Source: Rhizobium sp. FKL33
Lineage (GTDB): Bacteria > Pseudomonadota > Alphaproteobacteria > Rhizobiales > Rhizobiaceae
NCBI RefSeq assembly: GCF_005222915.1
Contig: NZ_STFX01000018.1
Coordinates: forward strand, 124,001-188,000
Direction of reading: 5' to 3'
DNA: 64,000 nucleotides
The notes under the pieces were generated by a model. The model was given only the letters and a program-made list of their open reading frames with translations. It was not told the DNA's origin and did no database searches. The first letter of the stretch is position 1. Each line of letters starts with the position of its first letter. The translations under genes were made by a program, and so were the position numbers. Below, one piece after another: positions 25,998-34,150 of this stretch.

Positions 25998-27563
25998 ATG
26001 AATATTCAGACCCGTCGACCAGGTATGTTGCCCGAGGATTACCGAGCGGAGACCACGCGCCCCTTCACCGGCGAGGAATATCTCGCCTCCCTGCGGGACG
26101 GCCGAGAGGTCTATGTCAATGGCGAACGGGTCGCCGACGTGACGTCGCACCCTTCCATGCGCAATTCCGCCCGCTCCATCGCCCGCATGTATGACGCGCT
26201 CCATGCCGAAAAAACCAAGGCGAGACTGACGTCTCCGACCGACACCGGCAATGGCGGTTACACCCACAAATATTTCCGTGTCGCGAAATCGTCGGAGGAA
26301 CTGGTCGCCCAGCAGGGGGCCATCGCCGATTGGGCGCGGATGTCCTATGGCTGGATGGGCCGGACCGCCGACTACAAGGCGGCGTTGATGAACACGCTCG
26401 GCGCCAATGCCGACTGGTACGGCCAGTTCAAGGACAATGCGCTCGCCTGGCACAAACGGGCGCAGGAATCGGTTCTGTTCATGAACCACGCGATCGTCAA
26501 TCCGCCGATCGATCGCCACAAGCCGGCAGACGCCGTCAAGGATGTCTTCGTTCACATCACCAAGGAAACCGACGCTGGCATCTATGTCTCAGGCGCGAAG
26601 GTCGTCGCCACATCCTCGGCGCTGACGCATTACAATTTTCTCGCCCAGAGTTCGGCAACCGTTACGGAAGATCCGTCGCTCTCGGTCATGTTCATCGTGC
26701 CGATGAATGCGCCGGGCATCAAGATGTTTTGCCGCGTCTCCTACGAGCAGACCGCGAACACCGTCGGCACGCCTTTCGACTATCCGCTGTCTTCGCGCTT
26801 TGACGAGAATGACGCCATTCTCGTTCTCGACAATGTGTTCATCCCCTGGGAAGACGTGCTGGTTCTGCGCGACGCCGCCAAGATCCTCTCCTTCCATCCG
26901 GCGTCGGGGTTCATGCACGGTTATTGCTTCCAGGGCTGCACGCGTCTGGCCGTGAAGCTGGACTTCATCGCCGGCCTGCTGGCCAAGGCGTTGCGCGCCA
27001 CCGGCGGCGATGCCTTCCGAGGCAATCAGGCGATGCTGGGCGAGGTCATCGCGATCCGGCACCAGTTCTGGACCTTCTCCAACGCCATGGCGCACAATCC
27101 GATCCCCTGGGCGAACGGCGCTGTCCTTCCCAATCTCGAAGCTGCGTTGTGCTATCGCACCTTCATGTCGGAGGCCTATCCGAAGGTCATCGACATCGTC
27201 CGCCGCACGGTCGCCTCTGGGCTGATCTACCTGCCCTCCTCGGCCAAGGATTTCGCCAATCCAGAGATCGACCGCTATCTGGCGCAATATGTGCGCGGCT
27301 CCGACAACATGGGCCATATCGAGCGCATCAAGATCATGAAGCTCCTCTGGGACGCGACCGGCACAGAATTCGGCGGCCGCCACGCGCTCTATGAACTTAA
27401 CTATGCCGGCGCGCCGGAAGAAGTCCGTCTTCAGGTGCTGAAGGGCGCCGAACGCGGCGGACGTCTTCGTGAAATGGAAGCCCTGGTGGACGCCTGCATG
27501 GCCGACTACGACGAAAACGGCTGGACCGGCGACACCTGGCTCAACCCTCTCACCCAGGGATGA
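25998..27563 (+). CDS. hpaB: 4-hydroxyphenylacetate 3-monooxygenase, oxygenase component
   Basis: 521-residue FADH2-dependent hydroxylase of the HpaB/PvcC/4-HPA hydroxylase family (usual length ~520). It adds the ortho hydroxyl to 4-hydroxyphenylacetate, giving 3,4-dihydroxyphenylacetate. Recognisable stretches are YLASLRDGREVYVNGERV at the start, IVNPPIDRHKP, HITKETDAGIYVSGAKVVAT and YPLSSRFDENDAILVLDNVFIPWEDV. A GGAGGAG ribosome site precedes the ATG. The flavin reductase gene follows 11 bp downstream and the HpaA-like activator is divergent, all supporting the 4-HPA assignment over phenol or chlorophenol hydroxylases of the family. Confidence 0.9.
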   Translation: MNIQTRRPGMLPEDYRAETTRPFTGEEYLASLRDGREVYVNGERVADVTSHPSMRNSARSIARMYDALHAEKTKARLTSPTDTGNGGYTHKYFRVAKSSEELVAQQGAIADWARMSYGWMGRTADYKAALMNTLGANADWYGQFKDNALAWHKRAQESVLFMNHAIVNPPIDRHKPADAVKDVFVHITKETDAGIYVSGAKVVATSSALTHYNFLAQSSATVTEDPSLSVMFIVPMNAPGIKMFCRVSYEQTANTVGTPFDYPLSSRFDENDAILVLDNVFIPWEDVLVLRDAAKILSFHPASGFMHGYCFQGCTRLAVKLDFIAGLLAKALRATGGDAFRGNQAMLGEVIAIRHQFWTFSNAMAHNPIPWANGAVLPNLEAALCYRTFMSEAYPKVIDIVRRTVASGLIYLPSSAKDFANPEIDRYLAQYVRGSDNMGHIERIKIMKLLWDATGTEFGGRHALYELNYAGAPEEVRLQVLKGAERGGRLREMEALVDACMADYDENGWTGDTWLNPLTQG

Positions 27564-27574
27564 GGAGAAAGACC

Positions 27575-28087
27575 ATGGAGGATACGGTTTCGAAAACCGA
27601 CTTTCGCGACGCGATGTCCCGGGTCTGCGCCCCGGTCAACGTGATCACCACCAATGGTCCGGCGGGGCGCGGCGGCTTCACCGCCACCGCCATGTGCAGC
27701 GTCACCGACGAGCCGCCGACGCTGCTGGTCTGCATGAACGGCAAGTCGGCGCAATCCGGCCTCTTCCTGGAGAACCGCCGCTTTTGCGTCAATGTGCTCG
27801 CCAATGACCATCAGGAACTCGCCGGCTATTTCGCGGGCAAGCAGGCGGACATGTCCGCCCGCTACGCCGCCGCCCACTGGGTCGACATGCCCTCGGGCAG
27901 CCAGGCGCTCGCGGATGCGATGGTGTCGTTCGACTGCAGGCTGGTCGAGGCGAAACTGGTCGGAACGCACAATATCTTCATCGGTCAGGTCATCGGCATC
28001 CGGTCGCGACCCGACGGCGAGGCGTTGCTGTATTTCGATCGCAATTACGTGCGGGTGCCGTCGCAGGTCGGCAGCTTCGGCGGGTGA
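27575..28087 (+). CDS. hpaC: 4-hydroxyphenylacetate 3-monooxygenase, flavin reductase component
   Basis: 170-residue NAD(P)H:flavin oxidoreductase of the flavin-reductase-like domain family. FRDAMSRVCAPVNVITTNGPAGRGGFTATAMCSVTDEPPTLLVCMN is the diagnostic N-terminal half, and the C-terminus has LLYFDRNYVRV. It supplies FADH2 to HpaB. An ATG at 27560 is in frame, but the one at 27575 has AGGAG eight bases before it. A long inverted repeat terminator follows. Confidence 0.9.
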   Translation: MEDTVSKTDFRDAMSRVCAPVNVITTNGPAGRGGFTATAMCSVTDEPPTLLVCMNGKSAQSGLFLENRRFCVNVLANDHQELAGYFAGKQADMSARYAAAHWVDMPSGSQALADAMVSFDCRLVEAKLVGTHNIFIGQVIGIRSRPDGEALLYFDRNYVRVPSQVGSFGG

Positions 28088-28094
28088 CTATGAA

Positions 28095-28126
28095 AGCGCC
28101 CCGCCTCATGATCGAGGCGGGGCGCT
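28095..28126. terminator. bidirectional terminator between hpaC and the aldehyde dehydrogenase
   Basis: AGCGCCCCGCCTC (28095-28107), loop ATGATC, GAGGCGGGGCGCT (28114-28126): a perfect 13-bp stem with GC-rich core, between two convergent genes. There is an A-rich run on the left for the minus strand. Confidence 0.8.
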
Positions 28127-28163
28127 CCTATCCAGAGAGAAATGCTCGTCCTTTGTTACGGCG

Positions 28164-29642
28164 TCACAGTTGTATCCAGGCCGTCTTCAGATCGATATAT
28201 TTGTCGAATGCATGCAGTGACTTGTCATGACCATTGCCGGATTGCTTGACGCCTCCCAACGGCACGGAGTTATCGCTGCCTCCATAGGTGTTGACATGGA
28301 CGACGCCGGCCTTGACGCCTCGCACCATCCGATGCGCGCGCGACAGGTTCGATGTCCAGACGGCTGACGCCAATCCGTAATCGGTGGCGTTGGCGATCCG
28401 CAGCGCTTCATCTTCGCCGTCGAAGGGGATGATCGAGAGGATGGGGCCGAACACTTCTTCCCGGGCAAGCGTCATCGATGGCGACAGGTCGAAAACGGTG
28501 GGCTGCATGAAGTAACCGCCGGTTTCCTCCAGAATCCGTTTGCCGCCTGTCCGTAAATGCGCCCCTTCGGCGAGCGCCTGCTCAGCATAGCCGAGATCCT
28601 TCATGAGTTGGGCTTTGCTCGAAATCGCCCCGGCTTCCGTCTTGAGATCGAGGGGGTCGCCGAGCTTCATCGATGCGGCGATGGCCGCAACCTTTTCGGC
28701 GAATTCCTCGTGAATGCTTTTCTCCACCAGCAGTCTTGATCCGGCGACGCAGACTTGCCCGGAATTGCGGAAAATTCCATAAGCAGAGACTTTCGCAGCC
28801 TGATCGAGATCCGGCGCATCGGCAAACACGATGTTGGGCGATTTACCGCCCAGTTCGAGATAGACGCGTTTGAGATTGGATCGGGCCGAATATTCGAGCA
28901 GCCGCCTGCCAACCGGACCGGAACCAGTGAAGGCGAGAACGTCGATATCCATATGCAGGCCCAGCGCCTCACCCGTCACCGCTCCCCGCCCCGTGACGAC
29001 ACTGAGAACGCCGTCGGGCAGGCCGGCCTCGGCGCAAAGAGCGGCGAGACGCAGGAGCGTCAACGACGCCCCTTCCGCCGGCTTGAGCACCACGGAATTT
29101 CCCGCCGCCAGCGCCGGAGCGATCTTCCAGGCCCCGATCATCATCGGAAAATTCCAGGGCACGATCGCCGCGACGACGCCGACCGGCTCGCGATGGATGA
29201 GGCCGAGGACATTGCTGGCGGTCGGGGCGATTTCACCGTAGATCTTGTCGATGGCTTCCGCATAATACCGGAAGGTGCCGGCGGCGCTTGCGGGCTCCGC
29301 CTTCAGCGCCATGCTGATCTCGGTGCCGTTGTCCCTCACGCCGAGCACGGCCAGTTCCAGCGCATGCGTGTCGATCAGATCGGCGATCTTGAGCAGCACT
29401 TTCTTGCGCTCCTGAGGAGACGCCTTGGACCAGCTTCCCTTGTCGAAAGACGCGCGCGCGGCCCGGACCGCGCGATCGACATCCCCCGGGGCGGCGTCTG
29501 CGAGCGTCGTCAACAGCCGGCCGTCGATCGGCGAAACGACATCGATGGTCTGGCCGCTCTCCGCCGGGATCCAGTGGCCGCCGATGAACAGCGACTGCGG
29601 CGCGACTTCCGCATTGCGGAGGGTGTCGATTTTGTCTTGCAT
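28164..29642 (-). CDS. aldehyde dehydrogenase (PuuC-like aminoaldehyde/arylacetaldehyde type)
   Basis: 492-residue NAD(P)-dependent aldehyde dehydrogenase with VPWNFP (Asn164), LELGGKSP (Glu263) and RNSGQVCVAGSRLLVEK (Cys298). The C-terminal GGVKQSGNGHDKSLHAFDKYIDLKTAWIQL closely resembles PuuC, which oxidises gamma-glutamylaminobutanal and accepts other aldehydes. It is followed by an APC permease in the same orientation upstream, and sits between hpaBC and the kinase/phospho-lyase operon. I infer that it oxidises the aldehyde released by that operon, possibly 4-hydroxyphenylacetaldehyde. GAGGAG precedes the ATG. Confidence 0.85.
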   Translation of the reverse strand: MQDKIDTLRNAEVAPQSLFIGGHWIPAESGQTIDVVSPIDGRLLTTLADAAPGDVDRAVRAARASFDKGSWSKASPQERKKVLLKIADLIDTHALELAVLGVRDNGTEISMALKAEPASAAGTFRYYAEAIDKIYGEIAPTASNVLGLIHREPVGVVAAIVPWNFPMMIGAWKIAPALAAGNSVVLKPAEGASLTLLRLAALCAEAGLPDGVLSVVTGRGAVTGEALGLHMDIDVLAFTGSGPVGRRLLEYSARSNLKRVYLELGGKSPNIVFADAPDLDQAAKVSAYGIFRNSGQVCVAGSRLLVEKSIHEEFAEKVAAIAASMKLGDPLDLKTEAGAISSKAQLMKDLGYAEQALAEGAHLRTGGKRILEETGGYFMQPTVFDLSPSMTLAREEVFGPILSIIPFDGEDEALRIANATDYGLASAVWTSNLSRAHRMVRGVKAGVVHVNTYGGSDNSVPLGGVKQSGNGHDKSLHAFDKYIDLKTAWIQL

Positions 29643-29705
29643 GGCTCACTCCTCATTCAGACGGACGGCAGGCAGCGCGCCTGCCGTCATCTCGCCGCTC
29701 GGCGA

Positions 29706-31157
29706 TCAGTTTTCCTGGCCCGCGCCCAGCCGGGCATAGGCGGCGGGATCGACGAACTTCAGTCGCGCTGCGGCGAGAAGTCCGATGACCGCGGCGATCA
29801 CCACCAACCCGGGAAGAAGCACCGCGAGAGCGCCGCCGGCTCCTGCAATAGCGCCGAAATCCACGGAGATCTTGTAGACCAAACCGAGCAGGACCACGCC
29901 AGTGATCACCGGCAACGCCTTGGTGACGATTACATTGTTTTCGAGTTCCGGCTTGCGGATGAAGAACAACAGGATCGAGAAGGCGGTGAAAGCCATCAGC
30001 AGGATGATCGCCAGGGTCCCGACATTGGTCAGCCAGGAGAACAACGCCAACACGGGATCCTGGCCGGTCAGAGCGAAAAGCGCCACAACCAGAATAGCGA
30101 TGATCGTCTGAATGACGGAGCCGACATGCGGGCTCTGAAACTTCGGATGCGTCACGCCCACGCTTCTCGGCAACAGCCCTTCTCGGCCGGCCACATAGAT
30201 GTAGCGCGCCACGCCGTTGTGAAAAGCCAGCACGCCCGCAAACAGGCTGGTGACCAGAAGCACGCCCATGACAGATCCAATTCCATGGCCGACATAGCGA
30301 TCCGCCAGGATAAACAGGAACGTGGTCGGATCCTGAAGGCTCTGCAACTCCGTCGTCAGCTTGTCGACTCCAGTCCCATTGACCATCAGCCAGGAGGTCA
30401 ACATGTAAAACAGGCCGATGATCAGCACGGAGATATAGGTGGCGCGCGGCACGGTCCTTTGCGGCTCGCGGGCTTCTTCGCTGTAGATTGTCGTCGCCTC
30501 GAAGCCGATGAAAGCGGCGAAGCAGAACAGAATGCCGATGGCCGGCACGCCGCTCATGAAGGCCTCCGGCGTAAACGGAGCCATGGAAAGACCGCTATCC
30601 CCGCCGCTCAGCAGGATGGCGGCGTCGATGATCAGAACGACGAGATATTCGAGGATGACGAGGATCGTCAGCACCTTGGCCGAGAGATCGACGCGACGGT
30701 AGCCGAACACGGCCACGGCGGCGATGCCGATATAGGTCCAGACCCACCAAGGCAAATCCAGTCCCCAGCCGGCGAAAAGGCCGGAGGTTGCCGCGCCGAA
30801 CAGGCCGAATACGCCGATCTGCATGGCGTTGTAGGCGAGGATGGCGATCATCGCCGCAGCGCCGCCCATGAGGCCGCCGAGGCCTTGCGCGGTATAGGCG
30901 TAGAAAGCGCCGGCGTTGCGGATGTGCCGGGCCATCGCGACATAGCCGATGGCGAACATGATCAGAATGACGGTGACCAGCAGGAAGGTCAGCGGAATGC
31001 CGACTCCGTTGCCGAGCAGCATGGCCAGGGGAACCCCGCCAGCGACCGCGGTCAATGGGGCGGCGGCGGAGACCACCAGGAATGTTACGGCGGCGACGCC
31101 GAGACTGTTTTTGCGCAGACGATTATCCGCGCTCGTTTGAATGGATGCATTGCTCAT
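29706..31157 (-). CDS. APC family amine/amino acid permease
   Basis: 483-residue transporter with about 12 membrane helices. The APC superfamily start (SLGVAAVTFLVVSAAAPLTAVAGGVPLAML) and the helix 6 segment FCFAAFIGFEATTIYSEEAREPQRTVPRATY are diagnostic. It is the first gene of the minus-strand unit, with the aldehyde dehydrogenase 63 bp downstream, and it is divergent from the IclR gene across a region with a near-perfect inverted repeat. It most likely imports the nitrogen-containing substrate that the neighbouring kinase, aminotransferase and phospho-lyase degrade. Confidence 0.87.
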   Translation of the reverse strand: MSNASIQTSADNRLRKNSLGVAAVTFLVVSAAAPLTAVAGGVPLAMLLGNGVGIPLTFLLVTVILIMFAIGYVAMARHIRNAGAFYAYTAQGLGGLMGGAAAMIAILAYNAMQIGVFGLFGAATSGLFAGWGLDLPWWVWTYIGIAAVAVFGYRRVDLSAKVLTILVILEYLVVLIIDAAILLSGGDSGLSMAPFTPEAFMSGVPAIGILFCFAAFIGFEATTIYSEEAREPQRTVPRATYISVLIIGLFYMLTSWLMVNGTGVDKLTTELQSLQDPTTFLFILADRYVGHGIGSVMGVLLVTSLFAGVLAFHNGVARYIYVAGREGLLPRSVGVTHPKFQSPHVGSVIQTIIAILVVALFALTGQDPVLALFSWLTNVGTLAIILLMAFTAFSILLFFIRKPELENNVIVTKALPVITGVVLLGLVYKISVDFGAIAGAGGALAVLLPGLVVIAAVIGLLAAARLKFVDPAAYARLGAGQEN

Positions 31158-31267
31158 ATCGCGAAAGCTCCCCTTTGGCGTTGCGATCTCGTCGGCGCTC
31201 CATGGCGTCGACCCTCCAGTTCCATCCCTGCGGCGTGTTTTTGTTGTCTTCTGCGCAAGGGCGTGAG

Positions 31268-31288
31268 ATGGTTCATATATTGAACCAT
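31268..31288. promoter_or_regulatory. operator-like inverted repeat between APC permease and IclR gene
   Basis: ATGGTTCA (31268-31275), TATAT spacer, TGAACCAT (31281-31288): perfect eight-base arms. It is in the divergent gap, 111 bp from the permease start, and is a good candidate for the IclR-family operator. Confidence 0.65.
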
Positions 31289-31320
31289 TGCTTCAAATAT
31301 AGACTTGCAAAATGTCACAT

Positions 31321-31383
31321 CACCTGTCAAGTTATTTCGCATGTTAAGTATCTCGACGCTCCTCGGGGCGTGCTTGACAGGTG
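31321..31383. repeat. 11-base inverted repeat with 41-bp spacer
   Basis: CACCTGTCAAG (31321-31331) is the exact reverse complement of CTTGACAGGTG (31373-31383). The right arm contains TTGACA (31374-31379), a perfect -35 hexamer for the plus strand. The two arms may be opposed promoter elements or paired regulator sites. Confidence 0.5.
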
Positions 31384-31430
31384 TGAAACCACACGGTCCG
31401 GGCTTGGAAGGCACGGCAAACGAGGAAAAA

Positions 31431-32219
31431 ATGGGAACGATCAGTAAAGCGCTGACATTGCTGGATACGCTGTCGCTCATGGATAGAGATGTCGGACTCA
31501 CCGAGATTGCCGCCGCTTGCGGGCTGGACAAGGCCACGGCGCGCCGCTTCCTCGTCGAGTTGGAAAGGCACGGCTTTGTCGAGCAACTCGCCGAGAGCCG
31601 CAAATACCGCCTCGGCTCGGCGCCGGTTCGTCTCGGTCGCATTCGTGAAGCGCGCTTTCCATTCCTGAAGACCGCGATCCCCTTCGTCCGCCAACTGATG
31701 GAAGAGAGCGGCGAGACGGTTCATTTGTCGGAATTCTCAGGCGGTCGGCTTTCCACGGTGCATGTCGAGGATTCGACCAAGGCCCATCGCGTCTTCATCG
31801 CCGTCGGAACCCTGCTGCCGTTTCACGCCACAGCGTCCGGCCTCGCCTTCATCGCGGCCTGCCCCGACAAGGATGTCGAGAGAGCTGCAATTGGCCCGAT
31901 GCCCGCCTTCACCGACCACACGACCACCGACGGCGCTGCATTTCGCCAGGCAGTCGTGCAGACGCGGATCGACGGATATTCCGTCAATCGTCAGGGCATG
32001 GAGGCAGGCGTCATCAGCGCCTCCGCCGCGATCGCCGCTCCGGGATCTCGTCCGATCGGCTGCATTACGGTCGCCGCGCCCCTGGTGCGCACCGACGTAG
32101 CCACGATCCGCAGGCACGGATTGTCCGCAGCCGCCGCGGCCTCGCGAATTTCAGAAGCATTTTTCGGCGTCGACCATAAGGAACAGGGGACGCCGCAACG
32201 AGGGAGAGGACCTGGATGA
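31431..32219 (+). CDS. IclR family transcriptional regulator
   Basis: 262-residue IclR-type regulator: N-terminal winged helix (ISKALTLLDTLSLMDRDVGLTEIAAACGLDKATARRFLVELERHGFV) and a GAF-like effector domain (GETVHLSEFSGGRLSTVHVEDS, GTLLPFHATASGLAFIAA, GYSVNRQGMEAGVISASAAI). The ATG at 31431 follows GAGGAAAAA; an upstream in-frame start at 31305 is unlikely because the extra 42 residues are not family-like. It is the first gene of a six-gene operon and overlaps the next gene by four bases, so it is made with the enzymes it controls. It probably binds the 31268-31288 repeat. Confidence 0.86.
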   Translation: MGTISKALTLLDTLSLMDRDVGLTEIAAACGLDKATARRFLVELERHGFVEQLAESRKYRLGSAPVRLGRIREARFPFLKTAIPFVRQLMEESGETVHLSEFSGGRLSTVHVEDSTKAHRVFIAVGTLLPFHATASGLAFIAACPDKDVERAAIGPMPAFTDHTTTDGAAFRQAVVQTRIDGYSVNRQGMEAGVISASAAIAAPGSRPIGCITVAAPLVRTDVATIRRHGLSAAAAASRISEAFFGVDHKEQGTPQRGRGPG

Positions 32220-33469
32220 GCCAGAGGGAGCATAAACCCCGAATAGCGGTGATCGGCACAGGCGACACCAAAAGCGAAGAACTGATTTTCATGGCCGAAA
32301 CGATCGCCAAAGCCGGCGGTCAGGCCCTGCTGATTGATGTCAGCGTGCTTGGGGATCCGCCCTACACGCCGGATTTTTCGAGGCGAGATGTCGCCGCCGC
32401 CGCCGGCGTCACGATCCAGGACATCATCGACAGCGGCGACGAAAACAGTTCGATGGCGCTCATGGCGAAGGGAGCGTGCAGTCTCGTCAGAGCGCTGTAT
32501 GACGAAGGCCGGATCGAGGGAATGATCGCGCTCGGCGGCTCGATGGGGACCGATCTCGCGCTGGATGTCGCCTCCTCCCTTCCGCTCGGAATCCCGAAAT
32601 TCGTCGTCTCCACCATCGCTTATTCGCATCTTCTGCCGCCGGAGCGGATCGCGCCGGATCTGATGATGATCCTGTGGGCCGGGGGTCTTTACGGACTGAA
32701 TGGCATCTGCAGCTCGGTGCTCTCTCAAGCCTGCGGCGCGGTGGTGGGCGCCGCGCGTCACGGGACGCGGCCAAATGCCGATCGGCCGCTAATCGGCATG
32801 ACGTCTCTCGGCTCATCCTGCCTCAAATATATGAAACATCTGAAGCCCGAACTCGAGCGACGCGGCTACGACGTGGCGGTCTTTCACGCCACCGGCATGG
32901 GCGGGCGCGCCTTCGAGGCGATCGCGGCCCAAAAGGGGTTTGCCGCCGTCTTCGACTTCTGCATTCAGGAAGTCTCGAACCACCACAATGGCACCGTCGT
33001 AACGTCGGGCCCCGACCGGATGGAAAACGCCGGTCGAGCCGGCATTCCACAGATCATCGCGCCGGGCGCGATCGACATGGTGGATTTCCAAGCCTGGGGA
33101 CCCCGACTGGAGCGTTTCGCCGAACGCCCGTTCCATGCCCATAACAGGCTGATCGCGTCGATCACGACCGATCCCCAAGGCCGGCGAGAAATAGCCGGCG
33201 TCATCGGAGAGAAAATCCGAGCCTCGGCATCGCCTGTCGCGTTCATCCTGCCGCTCGGGGGCGTCCAGGAATGGGATCAGGAGGGCGAGCCGCTTCACGA
33301 TCCCGAAGCGCTGGACGCCTTCATCGACGCCATGCGGCGGGCCATCCCAAGCAATGCCCGGTACGAGGAAATCGACGCTCACATCAACTCGGCGGAATTC
33401 GCCGCGAAGGCTCTGGAAATCCTGGACGCCTGGGCGTCGCAGGGACTGGTCGAAAAGGGACGCCCATGA
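32216..33469 (+). CDS. Tm-1-like ATP-binding domain protein (UPF0261)
   Basis: 417-residue protein of the Tm-1-like/UPF0261 family. The N-terminal domain is Rossmann-like (RIAVIGTGDTKSEELIFMAETIAKAGGQALLIDVSV). It is followed by GMIALGGSMGTDLALDVASSLPLGIPKFVVSTIA and a C-terminal TIM-barrel-like half with GITSLGSS-type segment IGMTSLGSSCLKYM and AVFHATGMGGRAFE. Bacterial members are widespread in catabolic operons but lack an agreed reaction; the plant relative Tm-1 binds ATP and blocks a viral replicase. Here it is translationally coupled to both the IclR and HAD genes, so it should act on the operon's substrate. I cannot assign the step. Confidence 0.8.
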   Translation: MSQREHKPRIAVIGTGDTKSEELIFMAETIAKAGGQALLIDVSVLGDPPYTPDFSRRDVAAAAGVTIQDIIDSGDENSSMALMAKGACSLVRALYDEGRIEGMIALGGSMGTDLALDVASSLPLGIPKFVVSTIAYSHLLPPERIAPDLMMILWAGGLYGLNGICSSVLSQACGAVVGAARHGTRPNADRPLIGMTSLGSSCLKYMKHLKPELERRGYDVAVFHATGMGGRAFEAIAAQKGFAAVFDFCIQEVSNHHNGTVVTSGPDRMENAGRAGIPQIIAPGAIDMVDFQAWGPRLERFAERPFHAHNRLIASITTDPQGRREIAGVIGEKIRASASPVAFILPLGGVQEWDQEGEPLHDPEALDAFIDAMRRAIPSNARYEEIDAHINSAEFAAKALEILDAWASQGLVEKGRP

Positions 33470-34143
33470 CGACGAATGACAGCAAAAAGGCTTTGATCCT
33501 GGATTTCGGAGGCGTCGTCACCCGGACGCTTTTCGAAACCCATGACGTGACCGAGCGCGCCCTCGGGCTCGCGCCGGGATCGCTGACCTGGCGTGGTCCA
33601 TTCGACGTTTCGTCGGATCCGTTGTGGATGCGCATGCAGGCGCGCGAGATCACCGAACGAGACTATTGGACGACGCGGACCGCGGAGGTGGGGGCGCTCG
33701 TCGGCGAAACCTGGACCGACATGCAGACATTCGTGCAGCGGGCGCGTGGGGCGGAGCCGGAACTGGTGTTGCGACCGGAGGCGCGCGAGGCGATCCTGGC
33801 CGCCCGCGCTGCCGGAATGAAGCTCGCCATTCTCTCCAATGAACTCGATCTCTTCTACGGCGCGGAATTTCGCAAGCGCTTTCCCCTGATCGAGCTTTTC
33901 GACGTGATTGTCGATGCGACCTACACCCGGATCCTCAAGCCCGACCCTCGGGCCTACGAGCTCGTACTGGCCGAACTCGGCCTGGAGAGGCAGGACTGCG
34001 TGTTCGTCGACGATCAGTTGAAGAACATCGAGGGAGCGGTCGCCATCGGTTTGCCCCATGTGCATTTCGACGTCACCCACCCTGCCGAGAGTTATCGCCG
34101 CGCCCTTCAGATGCTCGGCCTGCAAACACAATCGACCAAGTGA
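33466..34143 (+). CDS. HAD superfamily hydrolase
   Basis: 225-residue haloacid dehalogenase-like protein. Motif I is ILDFGGVVT with nucleophile Asp13, but the usual acid two residues later is Gly, as in YihX-type proteins (DLGN) and dehalogenases. Motif II is the Ser of AILSNE, motif III the Lys of RILKPDPRAY, and motif IV the acids of FVDDQLKN. A small-molecule phosphatase or dehalogenase-type hydrolase is possible; in an operon with a kinase it might dephosphorylate an intermediate or a dead-end product. Coupled to the previous gene by an ATGA overlap, with the aminotransferase 7 bp downstream. Confidence 0.8.
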   Translation: MTTNDSKKALILDFGGVVTRTLFETHDVTERALGLAPGSLTWRGPFDVSSDPLWMRMQAREITERDYWTTRTAEVGALVGETWTDMQTFVQRARGAEPELVLRPEAREAILAARAAGMKLAILSNELDLFYGAEFRKRFPLIELFDVIVDATYTRILKPDPRAYELVLAELGLERQDCVFVDDQLKNIEGAVAIGLPHVHFDVTHPAESYRRALQMLGLQTQSTK

Positions 34144-34150
34144 GGACATC

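Noticed and set aside
28755-31283. An 842-codon plus-strand frame opposite the aldehyde dehydrogenase and APC permease
   Set aside because: Its composition (repeated Arg, Asp, His and Gln) is that of an antisense shadow, and the minus-strand genes have full family motifs.
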